A DNA stretch of 64,000 bases from Pipra filicauda (GCF_003945595.2 NW_024104415.1:558001-622000); one strand, 5' to 3'; shown: positions 23,147 to 36,130, counted from the first letter of the stretch. Program-made: numbers and translations. The notes: generated from the letters alone by a model not told the origin.

Positions 23147-23924
23147 CTATAACAAAATGCAGGTTTTCTTGTCCTTGAAAGGGTTCTCAGAAGCAGGAAT
23201 GCCCATGAGCAACGGGTCCTTCTTGGCGTGTTCCTCACAGTACAGCATCAGGTCTGCCGAGGCTTTGGACACCTGCAGGAGACAGGGAAAAATAAACAGA
23301 GAACGGGGTTTCCCATGGGAACAGGATCAAAGGTGCTGAGAGCTGTGATGGGTACAGAGTCCCTATCAGGGATGGGAGAGGTACTTGGAGATAGACACAT
23401 TCTGTCTCCTTGCTTCATCCTCAGGGAGGAGGAAAGGATGGACCCTGCTGCTCTTTGGGATTCATTTGTGACACCAGGTAAAGGTTCCACCTGGCTTCTA
23501 CACAGAAAACTGGGAATAAACAGAAGGGGGTTCAAAATGATACAGTGGGTTGTAATGAGGAATTTCTCATCTATCCTGCAGTGACAAGGAAGAAAACGGG
23601 GGAGAAGGTTCCTGCTGCCAGAGGGCAGGGTTAGATGGGATATTGGGCCACAAGAACTGGATTTATTTACATTTGCTGAGCTGAAATGTTGATGTCACAT
23701 TTTGAGATGGGAAAAAATCACTGAGCTGTGGGTGCACAGACACACACACACTCTGTTATGTTGTCCTACAGCTGGAAGGGGAAAAAAACAAGGAAAGAAA
23801 GGAGGGGTGAGGAAGGATGTGCTGTCACCTTTATCCTCTCTATTGAGGCTTCTATCCTGAGCTGCTGCACAGTCCTTCGGGCCTGAGCAATGTTGTTGGT
23901 CGTGGTGGCTGTTTTGCCAGACAT
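23147..23924 (-). CDS. GNG12: GNG12, complete coding region, two coding exons
   Basis: G-protein gamma-12, the small prenylated partner of G-beta at the inner plasma membrane. Coding exons are 23829-23924 and 23147-23272, joined in frame to 73 residues. Exon one reads [20 protein letters not shown] and continues through [12 protein letters not shown]. Exon two opens [20 protein letters not shown] and ends KDKKTCILL. The RRTVQQL and SKASADLM blocks match GNG12 and not GNG7. The last four residues, CILL, form a CAAX box whose Leu predicts geranylgeranylation. There is one extra Thr near the N-terminus compared with the usual 72 residues. The donor is GTGACA and the acceptor CTGCAG. The acceptor CAAACAG before the start-codon exon puts its 5' edge at 23945, so 5' non-coding exons must lie further right. 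Confidence 0.95.
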
Positions 23925-24372
23925 TTTCAGTGGAGCAGGGAAGTTCTGTTTGAAAAGATAGTGGGTTATTTTTCCAGAAGGTGGCACAGCACCTTAAACA
24001 GCTTTTACACAGAGGCATCCACGACACACTGCAAAAAGGGCATTTTTTTTTTTTTTTTTGTTATTAAGACACCCAACAGGAACAGGCAGTTGCGAAACAG
24101 CTCTGGAAGTAAAACATCCTCCAAAAAAAAGCATGGAGCTTCTGTGCAGGTTTCTGCCCCTTGGCTGAGCCAGTGGCAGTGAGGAGGATGGGCAGAGCCA
24201 TGGCTGGTCTGGCAAAAATTCCAGCACAGCTTTGGCAGCTTGATTCCCATTTGCAGCTCCCCATGGGCTTCCAGGAGAGCCCAGTGTGTACCAGGATCCA
24301 TGTGCTTCCCTGAGCACATGGAAGGAGACTTGCTCCTGAGCCCACCAAAGAGCAAGGAGCGAGCCAGGATAG

Positions 24373-24575
24373 AACCATGGAATCATTTAGGTTAGAAAAG
24401 CCCTCTCAGATCATCGAGTTCAATTGTCCTCCAGCACTGCCAAGGCCACCACTGACCCATGTCCCCATGTGTCACATCCATACAGCTTTTAAATCCCTCC
24501 AGGGATGGGGACACCACCACTGCCCTGGGCAGCTGTGCCAGGGCCGGACAGTCATTTCTGTGAAGAAATAATATC
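24373..24575 (-). mobile_element. CR1 LINE 3' fragment (second subfamily)
   Basis: Antisense copy of the subfamily with TTAGGTTAGAAAAGCCCTCT, AGCACTGCCAAGGCCACCAC and TTTTAAATCCCTCCAGGGAT. Confidence 0.85.
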
Positions 24576-24729
24576 CATGGCACAGGCTGATCTCAGCATC
24601 CCTGACTGTTTCATAGAGGCTCATGGTGGAGCAGACACCCACCTGCAGCCCATGGAGGGACTGAGGACTGTGCAGCACTGCATTCCCAAGGATATCCCTA
24701 CAGGCATCGCAGCAGCCAAGAGCTTAGTG

Positions 24730-24880
24730 CTAAATTAGCCCAGTGCTAAATGTCCAAGGCCAGGTTGGACAGGGCTTGGAGCAACCTGGTCTAGTGGAAG
24801 GTGTCCCTGCCCACAGCAGGGGGTGAAACAAGAGGAGCTTTAAGGTCCCTCCCAACCCAAACTAGCCTGTGATTCCAAGT
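24730..24880 (+). mobile_element. CR1 3' fragment, left arm of an inverted pair
   Basis: A standard CR1 tail from TGTCCAAGGCCAGGTTGGAC to GGTCCCTCCCAACCCAAACT. It is preceded by CTAAATTAGCCCAGTGCTAA, which is not CR1 and is also found, inverted, at 25805-25786. Confidence 0.88.
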
Positions 24881-25654
24881 TATTCAGGTCTCCAGGTACC
24901 CAAAGAGCCTGTTTGGACCAGCCCTGCCCGTGTCACTGTCCTGTGTCACAGTCTCTAGAGGACTCTGCACAAACCCTGCCGCTTGTCTTCCACAGGTCCA
25001 CAAGGAAAATTGGCTCCATGGGGCTGTGCTTGAATCATTTATGGCAATACAGTGACCTGAGTCCAACATGACTTTGTGTGACCTTTCCAAGCGCTGCCCA
25101 CAGCGGTTCCTGCAGGATTCAGGTTTCTCTCACCTCAGCCTGGGGAGCAGGGGTGTTTTCCAGGCAGTGCCCATGCCTGCCCAGCTAGCTGGGAACAGCA
25201 TTATCCTGCTCTGAGTCCCCATTTTGGGGGAAAAATTCTTAGAAAAGCTTTGGGCAGAGGAATTGCTAAGTGACAGGTAACACCACCTGCTCAGGCTCCG
25301 GTAGGAGGGACATACCTTACATTTGGTATCAATAAAAACTTATTTCCTAAAGCAAATATTAAGAACATGCTCCTGCAGATCCATGTGGATCCATGGATGT
25401 TCTGCCTCTGTAACAACCTGACCCCTGGTCTGTGTCAGTCCTGTGCTGCCCCAGCTCCCCACAAACACCTCACAGCCCAAAAATATCCCTCAGGTTGTGC
25501 TCCAGAGAGGTCACCTATGGAGTGAGTCACACAGGATTCACTGCTCACCACCCGTGGGAGGGAATTCATGCAAAATTCAAAAAGCCAACAGAATTTTTCC
25601 TCTGGAGTGTTCCCGCTACGGCACGGGCTTAGCCCAGGACACAGCACTCATGCA

Positions 25655-25805
25655 ATCACAGGATCCCAACTACTTTGGGTTGGGAGGGACCTTAAAGCTC
25701 ATCCAGTTCCACCCCCTGCCATGGGCAGGGACACCTTCCACTAGACCAGGTTGCTCCAAGCCCTGTCCAGCTTGGCCTTGGACATTTAGCACTGGGCTAA
25801 TTTAG
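25655..25805 (-). mobile_element. CR1 3' fragment, right arm of an inverted pair
   Basis: Antisense CR1 tail ending in the same non-CR1 20-mer as the copy at 24730. By eye the arms are about 93% identical over roughly 137 bp. Loop length is about 775 bp. Confidence 0.88.
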
Positions 25806-26799
25806 TCCCTGCAGTTTTCACTTACTATATTGAAAAACTGTGGTGTGAAAAACCCAACCCAAAGCAATTAATTTTTATCAAGTAATGCATGCATCTCTGA
25901 GGAGATAGCTCAGGATTTTCTAATTCCTGTAATTTTAGTACTTTTATAAAAAAAATAGACATAGGGTTTAAAAAAAATATTGCAAAATTAAAAGATAAAC
26001 CACTGTTCTCTTGTTTTACTGGAGCAAGACCAGTGTTCCCTTCCCCAGCCCCAACCCCCTTTTTTCAACTGGAGAGGTTTGAATCTCTGGATCCCTTTCC
26101 AATCTCCATGGATGACCTCCTTAGGAAAGTTCCAGTGCTTATTTTCCCAGCTGGTTAGCTTTGTTAATAAATTAAATGTTTTTAAAAAAAAGAGAAAACG
26201 CAACCCAAACCATAACATTTGAAAATTAAATTGCTGCATTTCCCCATCTTCAAACAAACACAAGCCTTAATACTCCTCCTAAGATCACTAAATCTCTTCT
26301 ACAGAGAGATTTACAAACAACTAGGTCAGCACCCAATAATACTGTTTTCCCTCTGAGTTCCTGGCAACTGATCCGAGCTGCTGTGGCCTCCTGGAGCCAC
26401 CGGATTTCTCCCAGGATGCACTGGACTTCAGAAAACTCCTCAGATTTAAATTGGTGGTGTCCACAGCTCTGCAGAACTTGGGTGTTTGTGCCCTTGGAGC
26501 CGTGGGCAAGGTTTTCTGAGGTAGGGAAGTCTCCCAAGAGAATGAAGTCACTCTCTAAAGAAATGACCGTGCGGTCGGAGAGGGCACCGCTCCGATTTCT
26601 AGGAAGCGAATCCTCATGCTCAGCAGGCTGAGCCAAAAGCAAAGATATCCCAAGAGCCTGACTCATTCCAACACTTTCCCATCAGGATTTCTCCTGTTCC
26701 AGCACTCACAGTCATGACTATTCATTCTGTGCTAAATGGACCAAAATAAATTTCCAACAAGTTTTTCCACTCACCACCTAAGACAAAACACAGCTGGTG

Positions 26800-26926
26800 C
26801 TCAAGGCCAGGTTGGACAGGGCTTGGAGCAACCTGGGATAGTGGAAGGTGTCCCTGCCCATGGCAGAGGTGAAACTGGATGGGCTTTAAGGTCCCTTCCA
26901 ATCCAAACCATTCCATGATTTTATGG
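26800..26926 (+). mobile_element. CR1 LINE 3' fragment
   Basis: AGGCCAGGTTGGACAGGGCT to AAGGTCCCTTCCAATCCAAA and a terminal CCATGATTTTATGG. Confidence 0.88.
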
Positions 26927-27086
26927 TGACAAAGCTGAACGAAGGTTTGCTGGATCCAAGGTTGGTGGTGACAGAGATTCCTAAACCCCAGAGCAGCTGT
27001 GGGCATGGCTGCAATTCTCACTTGTCTCTGACTCACAAACTAAAATGAGACAAAAGAATCAGTCCACCCAACAGCTTCTCTGGCCA

Positions 27087-27250
27087 TCACCCCCTGCCAT
27101 GGGCAGGGATACCTTCTACTAGACCAGGTTGCTCCAAGCCCCGCCCAACCCAGCCTTGGACACCTCCAGGGATGGGGCAGCCACAGCTTCTCTGGGCAAC
27201 CTGTGCCAGGGACTCACCAGTCCCACAGGGAAGAATTCCTTCCTAATTTA
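27087..27250 (-). mobile_element. CR1 LINE 3' fragment
   Basis: Antisense CCCCCTGCCATGGGCAGGGA to GGGCAACCTGTGCCAGGGAC and the TTCCTTCCTAATTTA end; the terminal repeat is missing. Confidence 0.87.
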
Positions 27251-30200
27251 TCCATGGAAAACTGAGACCAGTGTTTGTTGAGATGAGGTGGATGCTCACC
27301 AACTGCACTTTGCCAGTGAAAGGGAAAAACACATGAATCCTCCAGTGTAATTCCTGCAGGCCACACACCCGCACTTTTTCCTTCCTTGAAATACCTGCAA
27401 ACGGGTGGAGCTGCCCCTCTTCCCTAGAAAACCCCTGTTTTTCCAGGCCTTGTCCTGTTTCTTTCCACAGCCTTTAGGTAATGAGATGACCATGCAGCAG
27501 GTCCCCAAATCCACCTCGTCTGGGCTTTGAACTTTAGCTCCAATGGGATTATTAAACCTCAATCTATCTTTTTAACTCTTTTAGATCCAGGACTTACACA
27601 GCCCCTGCAGAGTGACAGGTAATTAAATCACCACTGATAAAGCATGGCCAAGAATCTCCCAGCAGCTCTGCCTGGCAAACAGCTCCCAGTTTGCTCCAGT
27701 TATGTAAAGCCAGCCCATACTGGAGCGCTGAAGGCTCAAAAGGGTGAAAAGGTGTCTTGTTACTGTTTCTCTTGAAATAAAACAGCTTTTAAGGTGAAAC
27801 TGTAAACCCATAGAGTGGATTGGACAAAACATAAACTGACAACTACAGCACGTACAAGGTACTCCATCAGCTGCTGGTTTTCCAGTCTCTGGTTTTCCAA
27901 AGTGTCAGCCCACAGCTGGGGGTAGCACGGATCTAAAGTTACAGCTAATCTGTAAATGCAGATTTCAAAGGCCTCTCCATTTTCAGAGCCAGTCTCACTT
28001 GTGGAGGACATAGGGCAGTGAGGTGGAAATGCCTCTGGGCTGGGCAGGCTCCAAATTCAGCAAGGAAACAGCAGGAAAAGAAGGACACGAGGTGTTCCAA
28101 ATCCTCGTTTGGAAGGACATGAGCCTTCAGGATGACCCCCTGACCCCACTGTGATCCCTCCTCACCCTTGGTTCGGGTGCCTTGCCCATGGGACAGGGAG
28201 GGAGCACCCCAGGGAGTCACCACTGCTGCTGCTTCCACATGGAATGTTTGGATGATGCTGCCCACTTGAGCCTGTTGGATAAACCAGAAGCAAGTACCAC
28301 CATGGAAATTGTTCTGCTTTTCCTAAAAACACAGGAACAGGGGAAAAAAAGAAGGAAAAAAGCAGTCGGACAAGTCCAGAACTGCTGCTCCAGCTCATTC
28401 CCTGCCCTGAGCTGGGGGGGAAGCTCATGCCAGGCATGGCTGCTGCTCTATTCCCAACACAGGGAAGCAAACACTTCCTAAGGAGCTGCTCAGAGGTGCT
28501 AGTTGGCATTTCTGCTGCAAACCCACCATCACATGGTATCTCAGGACATTGTGTTTAGGGTTTCAGCGATTCCACAAAGAACTCTGCTGGCTTACAAGTG
28601 AAACTGTTCCCAGTCCTGCAACCTCCCTGGTCTTTGCTGGAAGGATTTTAAGCTATATCTGATTTGTGTATCACCACCACTAGTACAGGCTCTGCTTGAT
28701 GCCTCACAGCCCTGCCTGAAAACCATTTTACTCCCCACACCATCCTCCCTCGCATCCCTTCCCCACTCTGCCTTCAGCTGGGACCCTGCAAACAATCTGG
28801 GAATAAAACACCATGGAACCCCAAGTCCAGCTGCCTCTTCTTATTGGCTCACACTCCCCAGAGCTCTCAGGAATAAAAAGCCAGAAGCTTTGAAGTCAAT
28901 TTTGCTTCTGAAAATGCAGAGATTTGTTGGGCAGGAAGGTGGTTGGAAGGAGGAAGAGGGGCTGCAAACAGCATGAAGAAGTACCAGACAAGGCCAGTCC
29001 TCATGGAGAGCTGGGAAGAAGAGCCACGATGGCCCCTAGAAGGGTGCCATAAGGAGGGGCTGACGCCAGAGCCCCTCTCCAGCACCTCTCCCATGTGCAG
29101 GGGCAGGACGTGAGGTAAGGTTTTAGTGGGTTCCTGCACGTGCCACTTTCCCAGGAGCTTGTGTGGGAGCAGGAGGGCTGGAGGCCGGTTGGGACTTGAA
29201 TGGTGGAGGTTGGTTTTACTGCAGGGTGCTCAGGAGCAGGTTTGTTACAACTTGCAGAACCCAAAAACTCTCCCAGTCCAAGCCAAGAGGCCAATGCTGA
29301 CATTAAAGGCAGGTGCAGAAATAAACCAATCCATTCTGAGGGCACATCAGAGCACGACCAGGTACAGCAACGGATGAAAGAGCTGCACACAAGCATCAAA
29401 ATAATCTGTATTTGTGATACTTTCTGGCCTTGATTTTTAAATATTTAGGTCCCCAATGGAAGAATGTGTCAGAGGAATCTCAGTGTGCCTGGTACTGCCT
29501 TCTGCCAACATGTGCCACAGAGCATTTGACATCCCAGCAAGTGCTGACATGTCCCCTCCCAGATCCTGCACACCCCAGATGCAGTGGCACCTGGCACGAG
29601 GTGACCCACAGGGAGGGTGGGAGAGGCACAGGGTCCCTGATGGTAGCAGTAGGTGAGAGGGAGAAGTATCTAGGGATGCCTCTACCCACCTGAAACCCAA
29701 ACCCTCAGGGGGTGCTGCTTCCCACCCAACATGGACAGAGTCAGGAGCTGAAGGAGGTACCTCAGCCTGGCAGGACAGGCAGCAGGCCCAAGGGTTTTGC
29801 AAAGGACTTGGGAAGTCCAGATGTGCACTAAGTGTGGAAAAGAAGTGGAAGGGTTGGCATGGAGGGAGCAGGGTGAGCAGCCCTGACCTGTCACCCACCG
29901 ACCCTGCACACGTGTCCCCCCAGCCACTCTCTGAGAACGCTCCTTATCACACCCACACCTTCCATGTAAACACCATAAATACTACAAAAGCTCTTCACGC
30001 TGCTCTGCCAGAACCAGGGACCCACTGTCCCAGCTGTAACCCTAATTAGAGAGCACAGGAACGAGCCAGGCACGTTCCACACTCCTCCTGCTCCAACCGG
30101 TTGCTCTGCTCCGAGAAGGAAAGAGCACTTCCAGCAAAACAGCCCCTTCCCGGCTCACTCAGCCTCGGCGCCTGCGCAGGGTGAGCCCATCCTCGAAAAC

Positions 30201-30487
30201 CCTGCTCTGGAAATGCAGCCAACCTCGTTTTTCCAGTGGTGGGTGCAGCCAAAGGGAAAGCCCAGGGCTGGCAGGGCTCTGCTGGCCCAATCCCTGCATG
30301 GGGCCGTGCTGACACCCAGTGGAAACACCGGTGCTGGAATCATTTGCCGCACTACCAAGGAGAATGGAAAATAAACCTGGGCAGCTGGAAAACACCAGAA
30401 TCCTGCCCTCTGCAGGAAAATAGAACTGAGTGGTAAAATGAAAGAGGAATTAGAGATGCTTTTGGGTCATTTCTCTTTTTAGGATAC

Positions 30488-30633
30488 TCCATGCCTGGAA
30501 GTGTCCAAGGCCAGGTTGGATGGGGCTTGGAGCAAGCTGGGATAGCGGCAGGTGTCCCTGCCCATGGCAGAGGGTGGAATCAGATGGGCTTTAAGGTCCC
30601 TCCCAACCCAAACCATTCTGTGATTCCATGATC
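30488..30633 (+). mobile_element. CR1 LINE 3' fragment
   Basis: GAAGTGTCCAAGGCCAGGTT to AGGTCCCTCCCAACCCAAAC, ending CTGTGATTCCATGATCC. Confidence 0.9.
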
Positions 30634-31429
30634 CTTATACCCCACATGATGGATGGACAAGGTGGTGGGATACACCAGAGTTTCCCAGGAGGACCTGGAG
30701 CCACTTGAGCACTTTGCAGACTGAACACAGCAGCCACAGTGCAAACCTCCCAGGAAAAGTAGCAGCACGGATCACCCATAACTTCCCCACTGGCTCCAGG
30801 GGTAGCAGTCCCCTGCTCCCTTGTCCTCCCTCAGCACAGCCTCAGCCAAGGCCGTGGCTCTGGTGCCTGCAGGAGCTGCTCCCATCACAGGGATGGATCA
30901 TCTGTGGCTAGGAGAAGCTTTCTGCTCCTACTCCACACCTACCACAAACCAAACTGTGAGGAGTAGCTCCCTGGTTCCTGGCAGGTGAGGGGGACTGGAT
31001 TTTTAAATAGGTATCAAGCAAGAGTTAAAATCACAGCACAAATATTTTATACACAGTAGAAAGAGTATGGGTTAGGTAAAAGAAAACACGATCCTCCCCA
31101 GACAAAACTAACTCCTTCACCTACTGGAAAGTCCACACTGTGACACAGGGAACCTAAAACATGTGGCAGCTGCAGGACTTGGGGAAAGATGCACACCGTG
31201 CACAGCACCACAGCCAAAGGGATCAGGGGCCCCAGATTTCGAACCCATTTTTACAGCAGAAAAGCTACAGCAAGGACAAACTCTGCTTCCATGCTCCTCT
31301 CAGAAGAGGTGCAGGAGTCAGGGCTGGGTTAGCAATGGGAAGTCTGGACACAGATACACCTGGTTTACACAGAGGTTAGCAGCCCATCAGTGCAAATGGA
31401 GAATAAAAGCCCCTTAGAACACCCCCTTC

Positions 31430-32100
31430 TGATGTTTCCTTTTTCAGAGAATTTACACTTGGGAATACTGAGAGATTTTACAGTGGAGATCTTTTTTTCA
31501 GTTACAAACAATGCTGCCAGTGTCTTAATTAATCCTTTTGAAACAGATTAAAAACCATAAAATACTGTGAAATGTAAGGAAACAGACAACTCCCAAGACG
31601 ATCAACTGGATTTGGTATTCTAGGTGTTTAATTAAGGTTGTGTTCCTTCATAACCTCCATCCCACAAGTTACTGCAGTACCATCCTGCTGATCAAACCTG
31701 GGCTACAGCTCCGTTTGATTTTCAAAGTCGGCCTTCATTATGTGATTCTGTCAAACCCAATGTACATGTTGGGAGATGAGTAGTGGAAAAACCTGCTTTT
31801 ATTTTCCTCTGCATTTTTTTCTGACTTAACTTTTTGTATCTTTGGTACACATGAAAGCCATGAAAAGTGACTTCTAGATCAAGGTTCCTTTGAAAAACAT
31901 CTGAGCAATATTATTTTAAAGACATCAGCCTGAAGCCATTGGAAAAGACAACGAACCGCAGGGCAGTTTATCCACAAAAGGTCCTTGTTTTTCCCCACAG
32001 GGCACTCCCCAGCTAAATCCCACCAGAAAAGACACACAAACTACTAAGAGACATTTGCAAAGACACTTTTAGCTGTATCAAAATCAGCTCCTCTTACAGC
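31430..32100. other. Repeat-free, possibly conserved non-coding stretch
   Basis: AT-rich, CR1-free DNA inside the inferred GNG12 intron, with paired homeodomain-like words (TTAATTAATCC at about 31525 and TTTAATTAAGG at about 31627). It has no coding frame. It stands out from the GC-richer flanks as an enhancer candidate, but conservation cannot be judged here. Confidence 0.35.
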
Positions 32101-32118
32101 ATGTAAAGCAGGACTGGT

Positions 32119-32212
32119 CTGTGATTAAAGCTCCAGACTGAAAGTCACGGGATGCAGTTTGGCCTCAGGTTCTGTGACCTTCAGCAAATTCCTTCGTCTG
32201 CAAGAGATAAAG
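32119..32212 (+). repeat. Possible old SINE remnant (MIR-like core)
   Basis: Words in order resemble the ancient amniote MIR/core-SINE: GATTAAAGCTCCAGACTG, then TCTGTGACCTTCAGCAAATT, then CCTTCGTCTGCAAGAGATAA. Similarity is weak and judged from memory. Confidence 0.35.
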
Positions 32213-33229
32213 CCGAGGACGCAGGCGGGAGATGCTCTGGGAAGAACTCTGTGGGGCTCAGCTCAGAGAACTGGAAGGGTGCAAAGGATTTCACCAGCTT
32301 CTTGGCTACAAGAATTTATCAAAGCACCTATTTTTCAGGATGGGGTGAATATAGGAAGAATTTGTATGATGATATGGTCAAACAAAATGCATGTAACACA
32401 GCAGAGGCAGAAATGATGAAGACTTGCATGTTGCCCCTTCCTTATTGGGGAACAAACAAGAAAAAGCCTAATTTCCATGGGAGAAGCGGGTGTTTTTACC
32501 CCATAAATTCAAGTCAGTTAAAAACCCAAGGTGAATAGTGTGAGCAACCAGTATTGCCAATACCAAGCTGGTGTTGCCCTTGTAGCTCTCCTCCACAAAG
32601 TTGCCAAGTATTTTTTATTTGTTTTGCTCTAGAAGAAAATTAAATCGCTGGAGTCTGGGACTTGTTGTGCTGCTTTATATTTTGCATGAAAGGAAGGAAC
32701 AAGAGTGGACTGGAAACTCACCTACATAGGCAGACTTGCTACCTGTCCGGCTTGCTTTGATTTTATCGGTGTAATGATCCTGAAACAGAGTAAAATAAAA
32801 ATTATAAGGACTTCATAGTGCAAGAAAGCCAAAGCTAAGGGGATTTGGCACTTGTGGTTTAATTCTAGTCACAAAAACTACAGTATTTTGAGATTGGCCT
32901 GGCTGTAAAATCTACCTCAGACCTTTCTTATTGCCAGTTTCCCTACTTCCCTTCTCAAAGACACGGCCACGGGCGCCCAATTCCCTCTGGCCCCCTCCCA
33001 GATGGGAATGAAGGGAACAAGTTTGCACAGATTTGGGTGCTGCCGGCATGGCTCCTGCTGGAGCCCACGCTCTGAGGGACAGGTCCCACCCAGACCTGGG
33101 GCAGGTGAGTCTAGAGGCAGCTACTGGAAAAGCCACTGCCTTTAAAACGAGTTTAACTACTCAAAGTAAAAGTCAGAGCAGGTTTAGTTAAGCACCACTG
33201 TAGCCAGTGTTGAGAACATGTAGAACCTG

Positions 33230-33376
33230 TGGCTGCCTCCATCCCTGGAAAAGTTCAGGGCCAGGCTGGATGGGGCTTGGAGCAACCTGGTCTAATGCAA
33301 AGTGTCCCGGCCCACGGCACGGGGTGGAACAGGATGAGTTTTGAGGCCCCCTGCAGCCCAAACCATTCCAGGATTA
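33230..33376 (+). mobile_element. CR1 LINE 3' fragment
   Basis: TGGGGCTTGGAGCAACCTGG and a diverged tail, CCCTGCAGCCCAAACCATTC. Confidence 0.85.
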
Positions 33377-33867
33377 CTTTGCCCCTGGAGACTTCTCTGA
33401 CCTGTAAACCTCCACTGAGATATTCCAGCAGCTGGGCTTAATTCCCTGGAGAAACAAATCTGACAGTCCACATTCCCTATAGAGGCCATTACACACCCAG
33501 AAAAAACCCTGGAATTATAACAGTCCATAAACATACAAGTTCTGCTACCAGATCCTGTTCACTGTTGTAAGACTGGCGAATCCAGAGCACACCATATTTA
33601 ACAACCTTCCTAAGTTTTTATTGTAAAAAATTATAATTTTGAACTATAACAATTCAACGACAATTCAATGAAGGCAGCAATTTTTTAGGAGTGTTGGCCA
33701 TGAATGACAGTGGAATTGGGCACCTGACAAGCACAACTTGGCATTGCCAAAAACAGAAACCAGCAACTGAAGAGATCTGAGAGATCCAAAGGGTTATTTA
33801 TTTAAACCATCCACCTACAACACAAACACAGATCAAGTTGGCTGCCTTGATGCTACAGGTGAAAGAG

Positions 33868-34250
33868 AATTATGGAACGGTTTGGGTTGGAAGGGGCCTT
33901 TAAAGCCCATCCAGTTCCACCCCCTGACATGGGCAGGGACACCTTCCACTAGACCAGGTTGCTCCAAACCCATCCAGACTGGCCTTGGACACTTCCAGGG
34001 ATCCAGGGGCAGCCACAGCTTCCCTGGGAAACCTGTGCCAGGGCCTCACCACCCTCACAGCCAACAATTCCTTCCCAATATCCCATCCAACCTTGACCTC
34101 TGGCAGTGGGAAGCCATTCCCCCTTGTCCTGTCCCTGCAGGCCCTTGTCCAAAGTCCCTCTCCAGCTCTCTTGGAGCCCCTTTAGGCACTGGCAGGGGCT
34201 CTAAGCTCTCCCTGGAGCCTTCTCTTCTCCAGATGAACATTCTCAGCTCC
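33868..34250 (-). mobile_element. CR1 LINE 3' fragment, longer copy
   Basis: Antisense, about 380 bp: GGTTTGGGTTGGAAGGGGCC, CCTCACCACCCTCACAGCCA, CCCTCTCCAGCTCTCTTGGA, GCCTTCTCTTCTCCAGATGA. Confidence 0.92.
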
Positions 34251-35264
34251 CAGCTTGTGAAGGTGATAAAAACTATAAGGTGATGGGAATTCTGTGGGAA
34301 CTGGAGCAGGGACTGTATTTACAAGTAAAATTATCTTTCCTTATTATCCTCTCCTGGCTGTGCTGCTGCTGGAAGCCCATTCACTGCAATCCCCACACAG
34401 GTGTGCAAGTATACAGAGCAGGTTCTAAATCCAGTGACTGATAATCCAAAATGGGCTGGCAATTTCTCTGTTCCCCTTTCCTGGAGTTCCTACTGCACAT
34501 TCACACACCTCTGTGCCCCCGGAGATACACCCACTGTCCCTGCACTGCGGAGCTCGGATTGGAGGCTCCGGGCATTTACTGAGCTGGCAGAGGAGCCAGG
34601 GCATGGATACCTCATTAAGCAGGGCATGGCAGGATCCAGGATTGCTACGGACACTCTTTGGAGGGAAAGCAACCATCAGTTGCCAAGGACTGGTGGAGCT
34701 CTGGCACCAAGCCCTGGCACCACTCCACACCTGCCCAAGTCACACCACGAGCTACGACCGGCTCAGAGAAGCCACAGCAACACAGCTCCCTCATTCCCAG
34801 GAAATGAGGAGGAAAAAAAACCACCAAAAGTTCCCAAGGGATGGTCCTTAGCAAGGCAGGGAGGTGGCAGGCAGCACAGACAGTGTCCCCTTTATAATCA
34901 CATGCCACTTCCTGTGCTGGAAACAGGATCACAGTTTTAATAGGTGCTGTTAAAATCACTGTATGGAGGAGGAAAATAAATTGTGTTAAAAGAGAGACTG
35001 TCTTGCCACAGCCAGTCCTTGTCCCTGTGCCAGGCTTGTCCAGTTCACATCCAGCAAGGAAACAAAAATAAATGTCACACGTAAACTCCTTCACAGACGT
35101 GTGACTGCTGCATAAAATCAAAGTTTAATGGAAAAACTGCTGCTTTGCTTATCTGTGCAAGTTCTCATTCTGCTCACTCACCCTGAAAATTGTTAAGGAA
35201 AAATAAGAAAAAATTCAATACTGACTTGTGCATCCTGAGGGAGATCAAAACACAGTCAAAACAA

Positions 35265-35325
35265 TCACAGATCACAGGGAATGGTTTGGGCTGGGAGAGA
35301 CCTTCAGAGATCCAGTCCAACTCCA
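35265..35325 (-). mobile_element. Short CR1 end fragment
   Basis: Antisense ATGGTTTGGGCTGGGAGAGA with the following CCTTCAGAGATCCAGTCCAA; only the last part of the tail remains. Confidence 0.65.
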
Positions 35326-35895
35326 GTTTTAAATACATCTGAAAACTAACTCTGGCTCCCGGGGTCACTTCCCTCCTCAGAGCCCCGGAGACTCCATATT
35401 CCTGCCTAATCAAAGCTCCAATCAAACTAGCCATAAAAACCCACAAACTCGACATTGCTGGCATAGTTTGAGGCTGGCGTAATGCAGCCCTCCAAAATCC
35501 TGCATTCAGAGGTCAGGCCACGCTCGGGAAGGAATAAATCAGGGAAGGACATGTGGGAGAGAGATGAGAAAATTCCATGGTTGGACAGTTCCCAGTCCCT
35601 CCAGCCAAGGCTGGCAGCATCAACCTGAGTCCTCCTGCTCCGTGGGTCCTGGCAGGCAGCTCCAGCTGGAGCATCCCTGCTGTGCAGGACGGATACCTTG
35701 TTGTTTACTGCAACATAAACCTTATGTTGTTTACAGCAACATAAACCACAGTCAGGCAGGAAAAAGATGGTCCATCTTCCAAAATCATCAGTGACACTTT
35801 CTGCTTATCCCAGCTCCAAGCTTAGACCAAAAAGTCTGACTTGAAGCTACAAACAGAGATGAAGATGTAATTTGGGATCTGCTCAAACTTACAGC

Positions 35896-36130
35896 AACCA
35901 CAGAATCCCAGACTGGATTAGGAGGAAGCTCAAAATTCATCTCATTCAATCCCCCTGCCATGGGTAAGGACACTTTCCACTATCCCACATTGCTCCAAGC
36001 CCCGTCCAACCTAGCCTTGGACACTTCCAGGGACAGGGTAGCCACAGCTTCTCTGGGCAACCTGTGCCAGGGCCTCCCTACCCTCCCCAGGGAAGAAATT
36101 CATCCCTGATATCTCATCCAAACCTGCCCT
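35896..36130 (-). mobile_element. CR1 LINE 3' fragment
   Basis: Antisense CCACAGAATCCCAGACTGGA to GGACACTTTCCACTATCCCA and TCTCTGGGCAACCTGTGCCA. Confidence 0.88.

Noticed and set aside
32119..32212. A tRNA gene
   Set aside because: No cloverleaf, anticodon arm or intact A and B boxes could be placed.
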